This document shows positions 1 to 10,800 of a DNA stretch of 17,591 nt, one piece after another; positions within the stretch are counted from its first letter, which is position 1; each line of letters starts with the position of its first letter. The position numbers and the translations under genes were made by a program. The notes under the pieces were generated by a model, which did not search any database, was not told the origin of the DNA, and saw only the letters and a program-made list of their open reading frames with translations. This stretch comes from Smittium mucronatum (lineage: Eukaryota; Kickxellomycota; Harpellomycetes; Harpellales; Legeriomycetaceae): positions 1 through 17,591 of the forward strand of contig LSSL01006410.1 in the NCBI GenBank assembly GCA_001953115.1, in the 5' to 3' direction.

Positions 1-180
1 TAGAAAATAGAAAATGGTATAAATAAAGAAGCTTAGCCGTTTTGGAATGGCTAAGCTTTCCAACTTGTCTCTTTCCCTATCTTTTATATTTTTTACTAGT
101 ATATCCGTTTATCTTTTATTATCTAAATTATACTATTAAACTCGATCCTTAAAACCAACGAATCTTACTAGACCCAAAAT
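1..180 (+). repeat. Dispersed hairpin repeat, copy 1
   Basis: Seen: a perfect 10-bp stem, AAGCTTAGCC at 29-38 and GGCTAAGCTT at 49-58, around the 10-base loop GTTTTGGAAT. Three more pairs (one G-T) can form inside the loop. The flanks match the reverse complement of 6150-6325 over roughly 150 bases, including the shared motif ACTAGTATAT and a shared run ending TCTAAATTATAC/TCCAAATTATCC. The copy begins at or before base 1, so its left limit is unknown. Inference: a non-coding mobile or terminal repeat. Opposite orientation to copy 2 would allow the two to be ends of one large element spanning 1-6325, but copy 3 argues for a dispersed family. Confidence 0.7.
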
Positions 181-1505
181 TCTACATAGATTTTGCACCT
201 GAGATTAAAGTTTTCTAGTGTAAATTTTGTACGTTTATTTTAATTTTGATTCCAATTATTACTACCACCATCTCTGCCCCTATTTTTATAATACACCTCC
301 TATTTCCCAATCGTTAGGACCTATTCACACACCACCAGTCTACAGGGTCGCTTACAAATAGGATGCTCATTTTGAGCATCCTCCTCATTTTGACTTAAAC
401 AGTGCTTGGCGAAGAGGCTCCTCATATACGCCTAGCATAAATATTCAAAAGATTGACATAAAAAGTCCCAATTTTTCATCAGATTCTAACCAAATAAAAT
501 AATGATAAATAGCTAAGTATTTAAGGCTATTAGCAGTTAATAAAAATTTCATCGAATTTTCAGCATATAAGTTTATAAGACTACTATAAAATATTTTTCT
601 GAGGTTTTTTCATTATAATTTTATGGATAAAAATTTTAAAGCTATATTACATAAAGAAACACCAATTAAAAAATAATTTTTCGTAAAAATAAATTCATAT
701 TTTATTAATCGAATGTTGATTCAATAAATTATGACACATATATATTTATTGATATACAGTTATCTATACAATATAGGAATTTATTTAATAATGACAGAAT
801 TAAATCTTAATGGTAATTAAAATATCAAAATAAGCTTTCATTTAAAATGTTTAAAGGTTAAATTTCACTAAAAAACCCTATCTTTAATTCATTCCGATCA
901 ATTAAAGATACTTTATCGATCTTTAAACCTGTTAAATATTTTTTTTTATTACACAAAATTCAATTCATAATTAACATTTTTTATTTTTTTTATTTTTACC
1001 TATAAAAAAAAGTTCAAGGTATAATTCATTGTATCTTTAAAAAATATAAATTAATATTAATATTAATATTATCTTAGCTAAAATAAATGTTGTAATATCG
1101 ATAAGATTTTCATAAAAATTTCATCTAACCTATTTCGAATAATCTTTTAAAAAATATTTTTAAATTAATAATAGTAAAATATTTTTAAAAAGATAAAACT
1201 AAAAAAATATTTTATAAAAGTTTTATTAATAATCGGAAAAGATTTTCAGCGATTCCACTATTTCAGTCTGTATAAATGATAATTTAACTTAACAAAATCC
1301 AAAGCTTCTAAAAAATACGGGGTAATATGGATATGTCTTGATTTTTCATTCATTACCTTAAAAATGGAAATCCAGAGTCTGTATACCAATTATAAGAAGA
1401 TACTTATAAACTGGATGCGAGATTAATAATTATAAAAAAATAATATTAATTTTTATTATGACAAACAAAAAATTTCTGAGTATTGAATGCTAAAGGGAAG
1501 CGAAA
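181..1505. other. AT-rich stretch without a supported gene
   Basis: No gene is supported here. Positions 240-430 are pyrimidine-rich and somewhat higher in G+C than the rest, and include the hairpin at 360-382. A hexanucleotide microsatellite (TTAATA three times) lies at 1051-1070. An AT-only imperfect palindrome spans 1144-1192, with arms of about 18 bases. The last part is the upstream flank of the transposase pseudogene, and a stop codon sits just ahead of its ATG in frame. Confidence 0.6.
360..382. repeat. Perfect 10-bp hairpin, 3-base loop
   Basis: AGGATGCTCA (360-369) pairs perfectly with TGAGCATCCT (373-382) around TTT. It is G+C-richer than its surroundings. A terminator-like RNA hairpin or a decayed transposon end are both possible; nothing in the sequence decides. 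Confidence 0.6.
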
Positions 1506-2691
1506 ATGGGGTATAAATCTCAAGCTGCTCTATCAATATTAGCTCCTACAAAATATACCAGTGATTCTGAAGTTTACCATCCTAGAATTTATAATTCTTT
1601 CTTGCAAACCCCACAAGATGTATATTTTATGACTGGTTTTAATATAAATGTGTTTGAAGAAATATACTCGACATGTGAAATTGATTTTTTGTGATCAGGG
1701 ATAAAAAGAGGTAAGAGGTCGAAGTTCGCACCAAAATTAAAACTTATTATACTTTTAACCTTTATTAGAAACTATTATAAATATAAAAAACATCGCTAGA
1801 CTTTGGATCCTCCGCTTCTTTGATATATACAACAATAAATTCTATAGCTAACTTTATAATAGAAACTTTATTTAAAAAATAATTGTGTCCAATGAAAAAA
1901 GATGCCCAGTTGTCTCAATTGATAACATTAAGAAATAAAATTGATATTTCTTTAATTATAAACTTCACAGTATTTTATATTAATAGGCCATCTGGTACCT
2001 TTGCCTACCCCAAAACATTCTAATTTGGTAAGCACTAGAGATACTGGGTAAAAAGAGAAAATGTTGTAAAATCATACGGTAGATACGCATTCGTTAGCCA
2101 TATTGCTGAATGTTCAGGGCTAATTATGTCATTTTGTAGAAAAATGGATACAAAATACCGAAATTTCTTAAAAAAAAGTGCTATATATTATAAAATTAGC
2201 AACTATTTAAGTTTCAGTGAATGGTCGATCATGGCTGACAAAAAGTATATAGGCATGGACAAAAAATTATGGGTAATAATACCAAAAAAATAAAAATTTG
2301 AAAAATAATACAAGGCTGACACGGTTCCATCACATCTTTTCCGATTTACAAAATAATACTGAGATCTCAAATAAAAACGATGAAATATCCGTGTAATTAA
2401 CCATATCTAGCGATATAATAATTGCATAGAACTTTTTTGGTATAATGAAAGGATTTTTTAAAGTAATCAGATATACTTATAGAGTACCTCTGGAAAATCT
2501 TGAAATATTAACAGATATGTGAAGTATTGACCAAATTAAATATAAAGAAGTCACCATCAAGAATGGGTGACTTGAAGTTCTACGATTTAACTAGAATAAA
2601 AAAACAGGATATTTTAAAGAAGAAGTTGGAAAAAAGAAGGGATAAAGAAATTAAACAATTTCCGAAGGTTCTTGGAGAAAACTCTAAATAA
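1506..2691 (+). pseudogene. Transposase pseudogene, DDE_Tnp_4 / Harbinger-like
   Basis: Remnant of a cut-and-paste transposase, about 395 codons, a usual length for this group. From the ATG at 1506 one frame reads 62 codons, including TGFNINVFEEIYSTCEI, to a TGA at 1692. It continues in frame as GIKRGKRSKFAPKLKLIILL and TFIRNYYKY, the helix-turn-helix-like region that precedes the catalytic core in this family. GHLVPLPTPKHSNL (about 1986-2027) matches the segment around the first catalytic Asp (normally DG); that Asp has been lost. A different frame (about 2042-2293) gives CSGLIMSFCRKMD and WSIMADKKYIG...IIPKK; the second Asp codon is 2237-2239. The C-terminal tail, rich in Lys and Glu, is in a third frame (2512-2691). 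Several shifts and stops make it inactive. The third acidic residue could not be placed. The family call comes from remembered motif patterns, with no database search. No terminal inverted repeats were found around it. Confidence 0.72.
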
Positions 2692-2756
2692 TCGAAAGAT
2701 TTAAAAAATTTAGGATCTAAAATTATAGTTTAAACGTTTTTGGGAAAAGAGGCGCT

Positions 2757-2788
2757 TCATCAGAGCCGAATTCGAGCTGCTCTGATGA
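2757..2788. repeat. Perfect 10-bp hairpin downstream of transposase relic
   Basis: TCATCAGAGC (2757-2766) pairs with GCTCTGATGA (2779-2788) around a 12-base loop. The loop itself begins with the palindrome CGAATTCG (2767-2774). It lies 65 bases after the last transposase stop and is G+C-richer than its surroundings, so it may be a 3'-end hairpin or a subterminal element of the dead transposon. Confidence 0.6.
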
Positions 2789-3116
2789 CTTTTATTAAAC
2801 ACCATATCGTCTTATAATATCTTTTATTATATATTTACCTATTTATTATAAATTTATATAACATCTATTTTGTCGCTAAAATGTATTTTACAACTAATAT
2901 TCTCTTGCAATAAAAATATTTTTTTCAAATAAAAAATTGTTTGGATTATCTTTTTTGTGCTATAAAAGATGATTCCAAACAAAAAAAAAAGATCAAACTT
3001 TCTTTCATTTCTAAAAACATTCCACAAAAAAAAAACACTATTTGCATAGTCTAAATAGACTTTTTACTCTCCATTATTCGAATACCAACATCTTGCATTC
3101 AGATTTCATTCAATAA
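2789..3116. other. AT-rich spacer with an imperfect hairpin
   Basis: No gene seen. An imperfect inverted repeat lies at 2937-2982: TTGTTTGGA...ATCTTTT faces AAAAGAT...TCCAAACAA. It is followed by a run of A residues. Confidence 0.5.
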
Positions 3117-5454
3117 AAAAAATCATTAGAATTAATCAAACATAATCAAAAATTAGTTGATGGGATTTTAATTATTAATTTACTCAATTATCCTATAAAC
3201 TATAACCAGAACAATTTAAATTGGTTCTTATCTCAGTTGAAAAAGGAAAGTATTTTTCTGAAAGATCATATGAATACTATTAATATTTTATTCAATCAAT
3301 GCTTTTATATTATGCCACTATTTTTAATAAATTATAAAAATATTGATATTAAATAATTCTCCGGAAGAATATAAATAATTAGAACATATACTCTTAGTAA
3401 AGATCCAAAAAAAAGTTTTAGGATATAGGATATAGGAAATTGGAAATATGTTTAATATTTAAATAAAAAATCAAAAATATTATAAAAACTGAAAACATTA
3501 ACTTGAATTTTTTTTCTTTGGAATATATCATTTATAGATTATTTAATTGATTTACAGACCTATATTTCTGTCTACAAATTTATGGTATATTGAATCAGAT
3601 TCTGAAAAAAAAATTATAGAAAAAAAACTCGCATTGAAATTATGGTGTTATTTTCTTCAAAAATATTTATAATACTTTGATGTCTTAGAATCACAAGATT
3701 TAAAAAGATCCAGATATCTATTAGAGTAAGATTTTTATTCAATTAATACATAAATTTGGCATTAAACTCGATTAATTGTTTTTATAAATAAACAAAACAA
3801 AGCTTGAATATATTAAAAACTAAAACCGTCTATTTTTTTTTATTAAAGAACATTAAGATGCTTAAATTGTTATCTATAACATTTTGAGTCAACTTATAAT
3901 AAAGAAAAGTACTGTTGTATTAACTTTTATTATTTAATGTGTTTTTTTTGCAAGAAAAGAAAAAATATCTATCCAAGTGTATAGAAATCTTACATTCAGT
4001 CATTTGACTTCAATTTTTGAAAAATTACACCATAAAAAAATTCTTCATTGAAAACTAAATTTGTAAAATCTATTTATGTCAGTTTCTAAAAATTTGTGCC
4101 TAAATATCTCATTAAATATGTTTAAAGGCAAACAAGAAGGATTATTTTGTACAAGATTAAAACAACAGGAAATTTTCTTAATATAGACTCACATTAATGA
4201 TATTAAGGGAACTAACAGTATTCGAATCAAAAATGAGTAAAGAATATTTGATTGAATATTTCAATTATAAATTAAACATAATATTATCTCCATTTTTTTA
4301 TATGTATATTGAATATAATTATTTTAGAGCAAAAGGCATCGGGTAAGTAAAATTATACACTATATAACCATATCATGCAATAAAAAATATAGATTTTCGC
4401 AATCATTTATTCAGAAAACAAAAATTATATCTTTTGATCTAAAATTTATCCTGATAAAAAATGGTCTGCTTTTCTAAGGCTTCTGTGGGATTTCAAAATT
4501 GAAAAACCTATCCACTTTTAAAAAAATTTCACTGAAGATAAACCGATTGAAATTTTTTGTATTATAAAAAATACAGCTAAAATTCCCTGTCTATGTAAAA
4601 ATTGTTTTTTATAAAAAATTTACATTTTTCTTTGGTAAAAATCGCCATATTTGATCAAGTTATCTAATTAACCCTTTACGAGAATCTTTAATAATAAATT
4701 CTATCACGTCTCAGCCTATCACATATTTTTTTTTTTTGAAGAAGCTAAATGGTAACCTATTTTCCAATTAATTAATGGAGAAAGGTGATTTTTAACACTC
4801 TTTTTATATTGAGTATACCTGGTGGTATTCTTAATTTGTGAAATATTAATTGATCGAAATTGAAACAAATGTATTAAATAATTATAAATTAGGAAACTAA
4901 TTTGTTTCTTAATATCCGATTGAGTTGTTTAAAAAACCTAAAATTAGAAAATTACCTAAAAATTCTAGAAATTATCATTCAAAACCATTTCTCCTACAGT
5001 TAATAAGAAAATAATATAGTAAATTTGTTTTTAGAGTCTTTATAAATTGATATTTTGGAATTCGAAGAAGCATCCAATATTATTATTAGATTTATCTAGA
5101 TTTTTTATTTGATATTTTATAGACTGAAAAAAAATCGATTTGAAAAAATAACAATTTTTTTAGCATTTTTCAGAATTTTGGACATTTTATTGTACAATTC
5201 TCTTTTAATATTATATTTTATATCCAGTATTTGATAATATTCAACCAATTCTAAAGAAATTTTAATTATTTAAATTTATAGAAAGAAAAATAGTTTTTTT
5301 TATGCAGTTGATATTGAAAATGTCAAAATTTCCTTCATATTTTAATTTATAAAATTAGGATTTAAAATTTATGTTCAGTTTTGTTTAGAAAATTTTTCTA
5401 TTTATAAAAAATTTCAAATAACTTTCATTTTCTCATTATATCATAGCTAAATAT
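3117..5454 (+). other. Possible highly eroded coding region, unrecognised
   Basis: A series of open segments follow one another on +, separated by stops and shifts. The main ones are 3117-3356 (80 codons), 3547-3729 (one internal stop), 4233-4346 (ATG-led, 37 codons), 4450-4614 (one internal stop; carries the Cys cluster IPCLCKNC), 4628-4771, and 4893-5454 (one frame with several stops). The predicted residues are Leu, Ile, Asn, Lys and Phe rich. Parts such as LKNLKLENYLKILEI have a leucine-rich-repeat feel, but that composition arises by chance in DNA this AT-rich, and an 80-codon open run is itself about what chance would give. The reasons to record it are the same-strand clustering and the less AT-biased 4450-4614 piece (Trp, Arg, Cys, Pro codons). 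Alternative: plain intergenic sequence. The 7-base tandem GGATATA lies at 3421-3437. Confidence 0.25.
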
Positions 5455-6147
5455 AAAAAATATTATTTAATAAAATTTAAAAAAAATGAAAGCCGGTAAA
5501 AAATAATTAAAAATAAATACGAATAAAGTGGATGATTTTTTTTAGTGAATATGTGTTATAGAAAAAATTATGAATAAAATTAACTTCAAATAAAGCGATC
5601 CTAATCCGGTTTAAATAAAAATTATATTGTTGATTAAAATCATATTATTTTATTTTAAAATTGAAAAATTGATGTGATTTTATTGAATAATATATGTATA
5701 TTTATGGAAAAAAGCTTGATTTTTCAAATATAAGATTTTAAATAAAATAATGCATTTCGCAAGATGGAATAAATTTTTTTTAAAATAAATCTAACACTTC
5801 TTTTATAAATAAACTTGAAAAAAAGTAAAAATATTTCAGAAAAAAGTAAAAAGAAATTGTTAAAAGTCCAAATAATTACAAATAATGTAAAAAATGTTTG
5901 TCTAAAAATAAATTTGATATAAAAAAAAGAAAAGCTAACTTGGGAAAGAAATTCACTAGAGAAATTATCGCAAGGCGCATATTTAAAGATTTGAAAAGAA
6001 TATTAAAAAAAATGCAAAGTGCCAAATTATTAATATCCAATTTTTGTATAATCGAATTTAATAGATAAAAACTGCTATAAATAACATATATGCGTTTTTT
6101 ATTATATCATACCCAATTAATAAATAGGTTTTTTTTGTTAATAAATG
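5455..6147. other. AT-rich spacer
   Basis: No gene seen. Positions 5577-5613 (AAATTAACTTCA ... GGTTTA) are a diverged direct copy of 6148-6183, at the edge of hairpin-repeat copy 2. They are probably a fragment of the same repeat family. Confidence 0.5.
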
Positions 6148-6325
6148 AAATTAACTTCAGATAAAGTGTAAAGATCAGGTTTAGTGGGATAATTTGGATA
6201 ATAAAAGGTAAAATAATATACTAGTTAAAAATATAAAAAATAGTGAAAAAATCAAGTTAAAAAGCTTAGCCATTCCAAAATGGCTGAACTTCCTTATTTA
6301 TACTATTTTTTATTTTCTAAAATTA
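6148..6325 (-). repeat. Dispersed hairpin repeat, copy 2 (inverted)
   Basis: The reverse complement of this stretch aligns with 1-180. The hairpin arms are AAGCTTAGCC (6262-6271) and GGCTGAACTT (6282-6291), with loop ATTCCAAAAT, close to the reverse complement of the copy 1 loop. The outer part of the stem carries one mismatch and one G-T pair, while the core AGCCATT/AATGGCT is perfect. The shared flanks include ACTAG and the AATTTGGATAATAAAAGG region. Confidence 0.7.
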
Positions 6326-6481
6326 AATTATGATTATGGGAGGATTTATTCATTGGATGAAATATTAAATGCATATACTGATTCTATTATTCATTACATA
6401 AAGCCTTATTTTAACAAATTTAAATATATATTTTTTATGCATTTAATTTTAGATAATAGAAACTTAAATAAAATAATATAA
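6212..6481 (+). other. Open frame without ATG start, overlapping repeat copy 2
   Basis: This is an 89-codon stop-free run, ending at TAA 6479-6481. Its first half is the translated hairpin repeat, so is unlikely to be protein. The second half (from about 6311) reads NYDYGRIYSLDEILNAYTDS and onward, a mixed and plausible amino-acid content. There is no ATG in a position to start it. A run this long is expected about once in every two windows of this composition by my estimate, so it may be chance or the eroded start of a lost gene. Confidence 0.2.
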
Positions 6482-8847
6482 ATAGTTTGTTGTTATTTGA
6501 TCATTATTTTAATTTTGATATCAAACAAACATAATTTTTAAAATTTTTAAGATTAAAAAGCTCTGATTAAACAATTTTTAAATGTTTTGTATTTATGAAT
6601 TAATTTAAACCGTTTTAAAGTAATGAAAAATACTTGGTAGCCATCAGAAAGTGAAGATTTTTAATAGAAATTAGAATTCAATGTATATTTCACACTAAAT
6701 TATCTTTAAAAAATGATTATTTTAAGTGATGAGAATACATTTTTACCACTTATAATATGAAATATAAGACAGAAAAATATAGAGTTATTCTAATAAACTG
6801 TTTTAATAATACTATTTATTATGTTTTCCATTAAGACCAAATTAATTGAAATTATACAAGGTAAATATTTTTCATGAACCCCAGTCAAAATATAATTTAA
6901 AAAATTAAAAATACTCATTTTTAGAATATTACAAAGGTTTCTTTTGTGCTTTATACTCTAAAAATACAATTCAAAATACTCTTAGTTGATTAGACTCTTT
7001 TTTTTGATGATTTACCGGTTTTTGTAAAAAATAAAGTCTCAATATTACAAGTAATAAATAGAAATATAATCTTTTAAAAAAAGGATTGAAATTTCAACTG
7101 TAATTACTGATTATATCTATATCACAACTAAAAATATCTATTAAGGAAAAACCGCGTTAATAAATTAAACTCATTATTACTCCAGGACCAAGTCATATTG
7201 TTAAATATGACTATACCTGTCTAAATTTTTTTTAATGTTTCATTTTAGTTTTCTTGCATATTTTTAGTAGGAAGAATAAAAAAATTTCTATAAAAATAAG
7301 CAATTAGAAAATTTTAAAAATTCTTAAAAACTTTATTAATTTAAAATAATATTACTTTATTTGGTTTTAGAAAAATTATATATGGCTCCAAAAAGATAGA
7401 TGAATAATTTAATATTAGTTATGTATATTCATTAATAAATCTTTTTTTCTAAAGAAAAGTACTTCAAAAAATTATTAGTCCGAAAATTCTCCTAAATTAA
7501 ACCAAGAGTCTTTTTGTTGATCAATTGCTCATGAGATTTGACTGTCATTTTTTAAATTTTATTTTCCATTTTTTTCAATACCGAAAGTCAAATATGATAA
7601 ATCTACATAAACAGAATTTTTTGATATGTTTATATTTTTAAGCTACACACCTGTGTTTATAGTTCTCTTTCAGAAAACAATAAAAAAATCCATTATGATT
7701 CTTTTTAAATCTTAATAAGTTTTTTTTAATTACTGAAATAGTGAAAAAGCGAATTATAATATCGACATAGAAAATAAATTAACCTAATAGTAAAAAACAT
7801 TTAGAAATAAATTTATATTTAGAGCCCTTTAAATAGCGAAAAAATTTCGTTCTCGGAAAAATTTTATTACAATTTTTTATAAAATATAATTTCTAATTGA
7901 GATAACTTGGACGAATACTGAGATTTTTAAAATTATGGTACTATTAATTTATAATTTAATAATTCTAAGATAATATTAACCCAGAAGAAAAAGAAATGAG
8001 ATTTGAAATTGAATTAAAAGCAAAAAAGTTGTAACCCATATTTTTTTGTTCACAACTTATCTTTTATAGTTTTATATTCATCTTCTAAATCTAAATTGAT
8101 TAGTTAAATCATTGAATACTCGTTTTAAATGAATCATTAAAAAAATAGATTGTTATAGAATTCATGAAAAGGGATAAATTCATTTATAAAAAATCATTTA
8201 AACTTATCATATCCAATAAAAAAGAAAATTTTTAATATAAATCTGCTTTAAAGTAATATCTGAACATATTCATAATTATTGTTTTATTTAGGGCTCAGAA
8301 GAGGAATTCTTTCGACAAAAAGAATGTTTTTGTATTATAATATAGATTATTCAATAGTTTTGAGGTTGAGTTTTTTATCTCACATAAATATTTGAATTTT
8401 TTAACTACAATTGATTTTTCTTTATTTTACTCAATTTCTGAAACACCTTGTGACTTTTTCTCTAATATAACCATAAATTTTCACATACAAAATAATTAAA
8501 GGTGATTTGGATATAATAAAACTCGTTAATAAAAGGCGTATATCTATTATTAACTCTATATTTTATTATGAGCCTTTATATGTGTCGCTCATAAATATTT
8601 AAACCCCTTTAAATCGTTTAATAAAAATTTAAACTATCTTCTATCTCATCAATCAAATAAGACTTGGGATCGAGTTTTTAAATGAATATACTCTATTAAT
8701 GCTCCTTTAATCTTGATTAAACTTATAAGGTATTATAAAATATGGAGATTGAACTGGCCTTTAAAAATTTTATGTATATCTTTCAAAATTTAGATAAATA
8801 ACATAAATTAAATTTAAAAGCGTGTTTTATAGATTTTAAATAATGCC
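6482..8847. other. AT-rich stretch without a supported gene
   Basis: No gene is supported here. The perfect hairpin AGTCATAT/ATATGACT lies at 7191-7212. On +, 8281-8499 is open for 73 codons with one internal stop, and is preceded in the same frame by 8161-8280 with two stops. A shift then leads to an open piece beginning GDLDIIKLVNKRRISIINS near 8501. This could be the tail of an eroded gene, but stop frequency over the whole stretch is only slightly below chance. Confidence 0.4.
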
Positions 8848-10105
8848 CAGTGGATTTAAAATTTTGCGTATTTGAATTTAAAAAATTTAAATCCAATTTA
8901 AAATGGAAATTAATATTAAATTAATTTTCCAATAAAAAATTATGGATCCGTTAACAAAACTAAAAAATATATTAAGCATCAAAATCCACGTCTATTAAGC
9001 TCTATAGCTCCAATTTAAAATTTATTTGTGTGCTCAATAAATGTTTTGTTAATCTCAGGGGTGAATACGTCTACCGAATCTTTAATTAAAAAATATATAG
9101 TCTGGTGGCCTACTCATCTTGAGAAAAATTTTCGCGAAGGTCTCTATCTTTAAGATATTTTAAATGATTTTACTTTTTTTTTTTCCAGCATTTAAAGCAT
9201 CACAATAGTTCACCGTTGGATTGGGTATGGATTAATAGTACTCAATATTTGTAAGTTTAACAACCTGAAAATTTTCGAGGGCATCAGCAATTTTTCTTTG
9301 GCAAGGTGCATAATCTGAAACGACTACTATATTAGATCAAAGTATCACCTAACTTGCATTTTTTAAATTCGGCGCTCTAACCATTAATGTCAGTCTTCAA
9401 ATATGCAACTATTTATATATTTTTTTAAAAATTAATTAGACCAAAAAGGGAAAGCACGCCAATCATGTGAAAATTATGGCCTCTTATTTTAGGAATTTTA
9501 ACAATAGTCTTCTTACTTTTTTGGAAATCTCCTCTTGCCCATCTTGTAAATAAATTTACATTTCATTCATCAAATTAAATTACTGATTTTCCTTGGCCAA
9601 CGGAAGCTAAGATTTAATCCACATATAGCTTTCTTTCTTACTTATTACCGATGAAATTTTACTGAATAGACTCTTTGTAAATTAGTTGAGTGATGTAAAT
9701 TTTGCAAGTTAAATTCCTGCTGATAGTTTCAAATGAAACTGTAATTTTATATTAAAAATTAAAACTATTGGCCATTTCAGCCAGTGAATTAATCATAATT
9801 TTTTCTACAAGCCCAAAAAATAATCCAAATCCATTTATATTTATTTTTGTGCAAACATATCAGTTTCCTACGCTGGATAATGGAAATTTAGTCCTTTATT
9901 TAAATCAAGAATACCCCTTTGACTCAGAAAATTTGTTAAGGCCAATAAGATAAGAATAAACTCGCGATTATTTGCAGATTTCAAGACTAGCATCCTGATA
10001 GATTATGAATTTTTTTTTAATTCCCTATAATTGTACCCTTTTTTACTCCATTATTTATAATAATTTGGATTTATTTTGAAATACAGCTACTTTATCCTTT
10101 TAGAA
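8848..10105 (-). mobile_element. Decayed Tc1/mariner element
   Basis: About 1.26 kb, the usual size of a Tc1/mariner element, around the - strand transposase relic. The proposed left end starts CAGTGGATTTAAAATTTTGC at 8848; ends beginning CAGT are common in the Tc1 group. The proposed right end (about 10060-10105), read on -, contains GTATTTCAAAATAAATCC. This loosely matches GTATTTGAATTT...TTTAAATCC of the left end. The inverted repeats are badly eroded and no target-site duplication could be fixed, so the boundaries are approximate. Confidence 0.5.
8979..9993 (-). pseudogene. Tc1/mariner-family transposase pseudogene
   Basis: The relic covers 1015 bp, about 338 codons, full length for a Tc1-type transposase, from an ATG at 9993-9991 to a TGA at 8981-8979. 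In order on -: an N-terminal helix-turn-helix region (NNREFILILLALTNF, then EKIMINSLAEMANSF and VSFETISRNL); the first catalytic Asp in FDE (Asp codon 9571-9569); a strand reading IVKIPKIRGHNFHMIG, typical of the DDE_3 core; the second Asp in VVVSDYAPCQRKIADALENF (codon 9315-9313); the block IPNPTVN where the family has LNPIE; and the tail DRDLRENFSQDE followed by DSVDVFTPEINKTFIEH. The catalytic Glu appears as Val (GTG, codon 9213-9211). Multiple stops and at least four frame changes show it is dead. The family call rests on the order and spacing of the motifs and is strong, although no search was run. Confidence 0.85.
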
Positions 10106-10800
10106 TTTAAGGTTTAAATAGAAATTTCAAGAAAATTTTTTATTCGTTTTTGGATTTAGTTTTTGTCTACTTAAATTTTAATTTTAAAATATTCGTATTC
10201 ATAATTTTTATACTCCAATAAAAAATTTTCCTTACTGTAAATTCATATTTGGGAGGTTTATAATTTTAATTTTTGCTAAATAAAACAATAACAAACACAT
10301 TTTCTTTTAAGGAAAAATAATAAATTTAATAATTTTTTTTTATTTCAAATGGTTGATAATGTGTTTGTATGTAAATTAGGATACTAATCTTGTAAATAAT
10401 CAGAATTATTGGATTTCTATACTACTATGATTTTTACTATTTTTATTTTTAAATAACTATTAGTTATATGTTGTATAATATTATAAGATTGAAAAAATGT
10501 AGAAAATTTGTTAAAATTTAAAAAACAATCTTTATTTTGCAAAATTTTCAATTGGGTTTAACTTTTTTAAATCTATTAGAATATCTTTAAATCTACTAAA
10601 AATTCTTTTAAAACATATATGATTTTTTTAAATTGATCATAAAAAAGTTGATAATTATTTTTGGTAAAGCTATTCAGAATTTTGTTACAAGTCCCAAGTA
10701 TCATATTATTTCCACCATTTATCACTAATGATGAATAAAATTGTTATCACAAATTCTATAATCTGAACCTTACTTTTTTAAAAAGTATCAAAAATTGTTT
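10106..10800. other. AT-rich spacer
   Basis: Nothing but AT-rich sequence with homopolymer runs; no gene, RNA or clear repeat seen. Confidence 0.5.

Noticed and set aside
1506..1694. 62-codon frame as a complete small gene
   Set aside because: The same frame continues past the stop with recognisable transposase sequence, so it is only the first part of a pseudogene.
9768..9953. 61-codon ATG-led open frame on the plus strand
   Set aside because: It lies antisense to the N-terminal part of the Tc1/mariner transposase relic, whose motifs on the minus strand explain the sequence.
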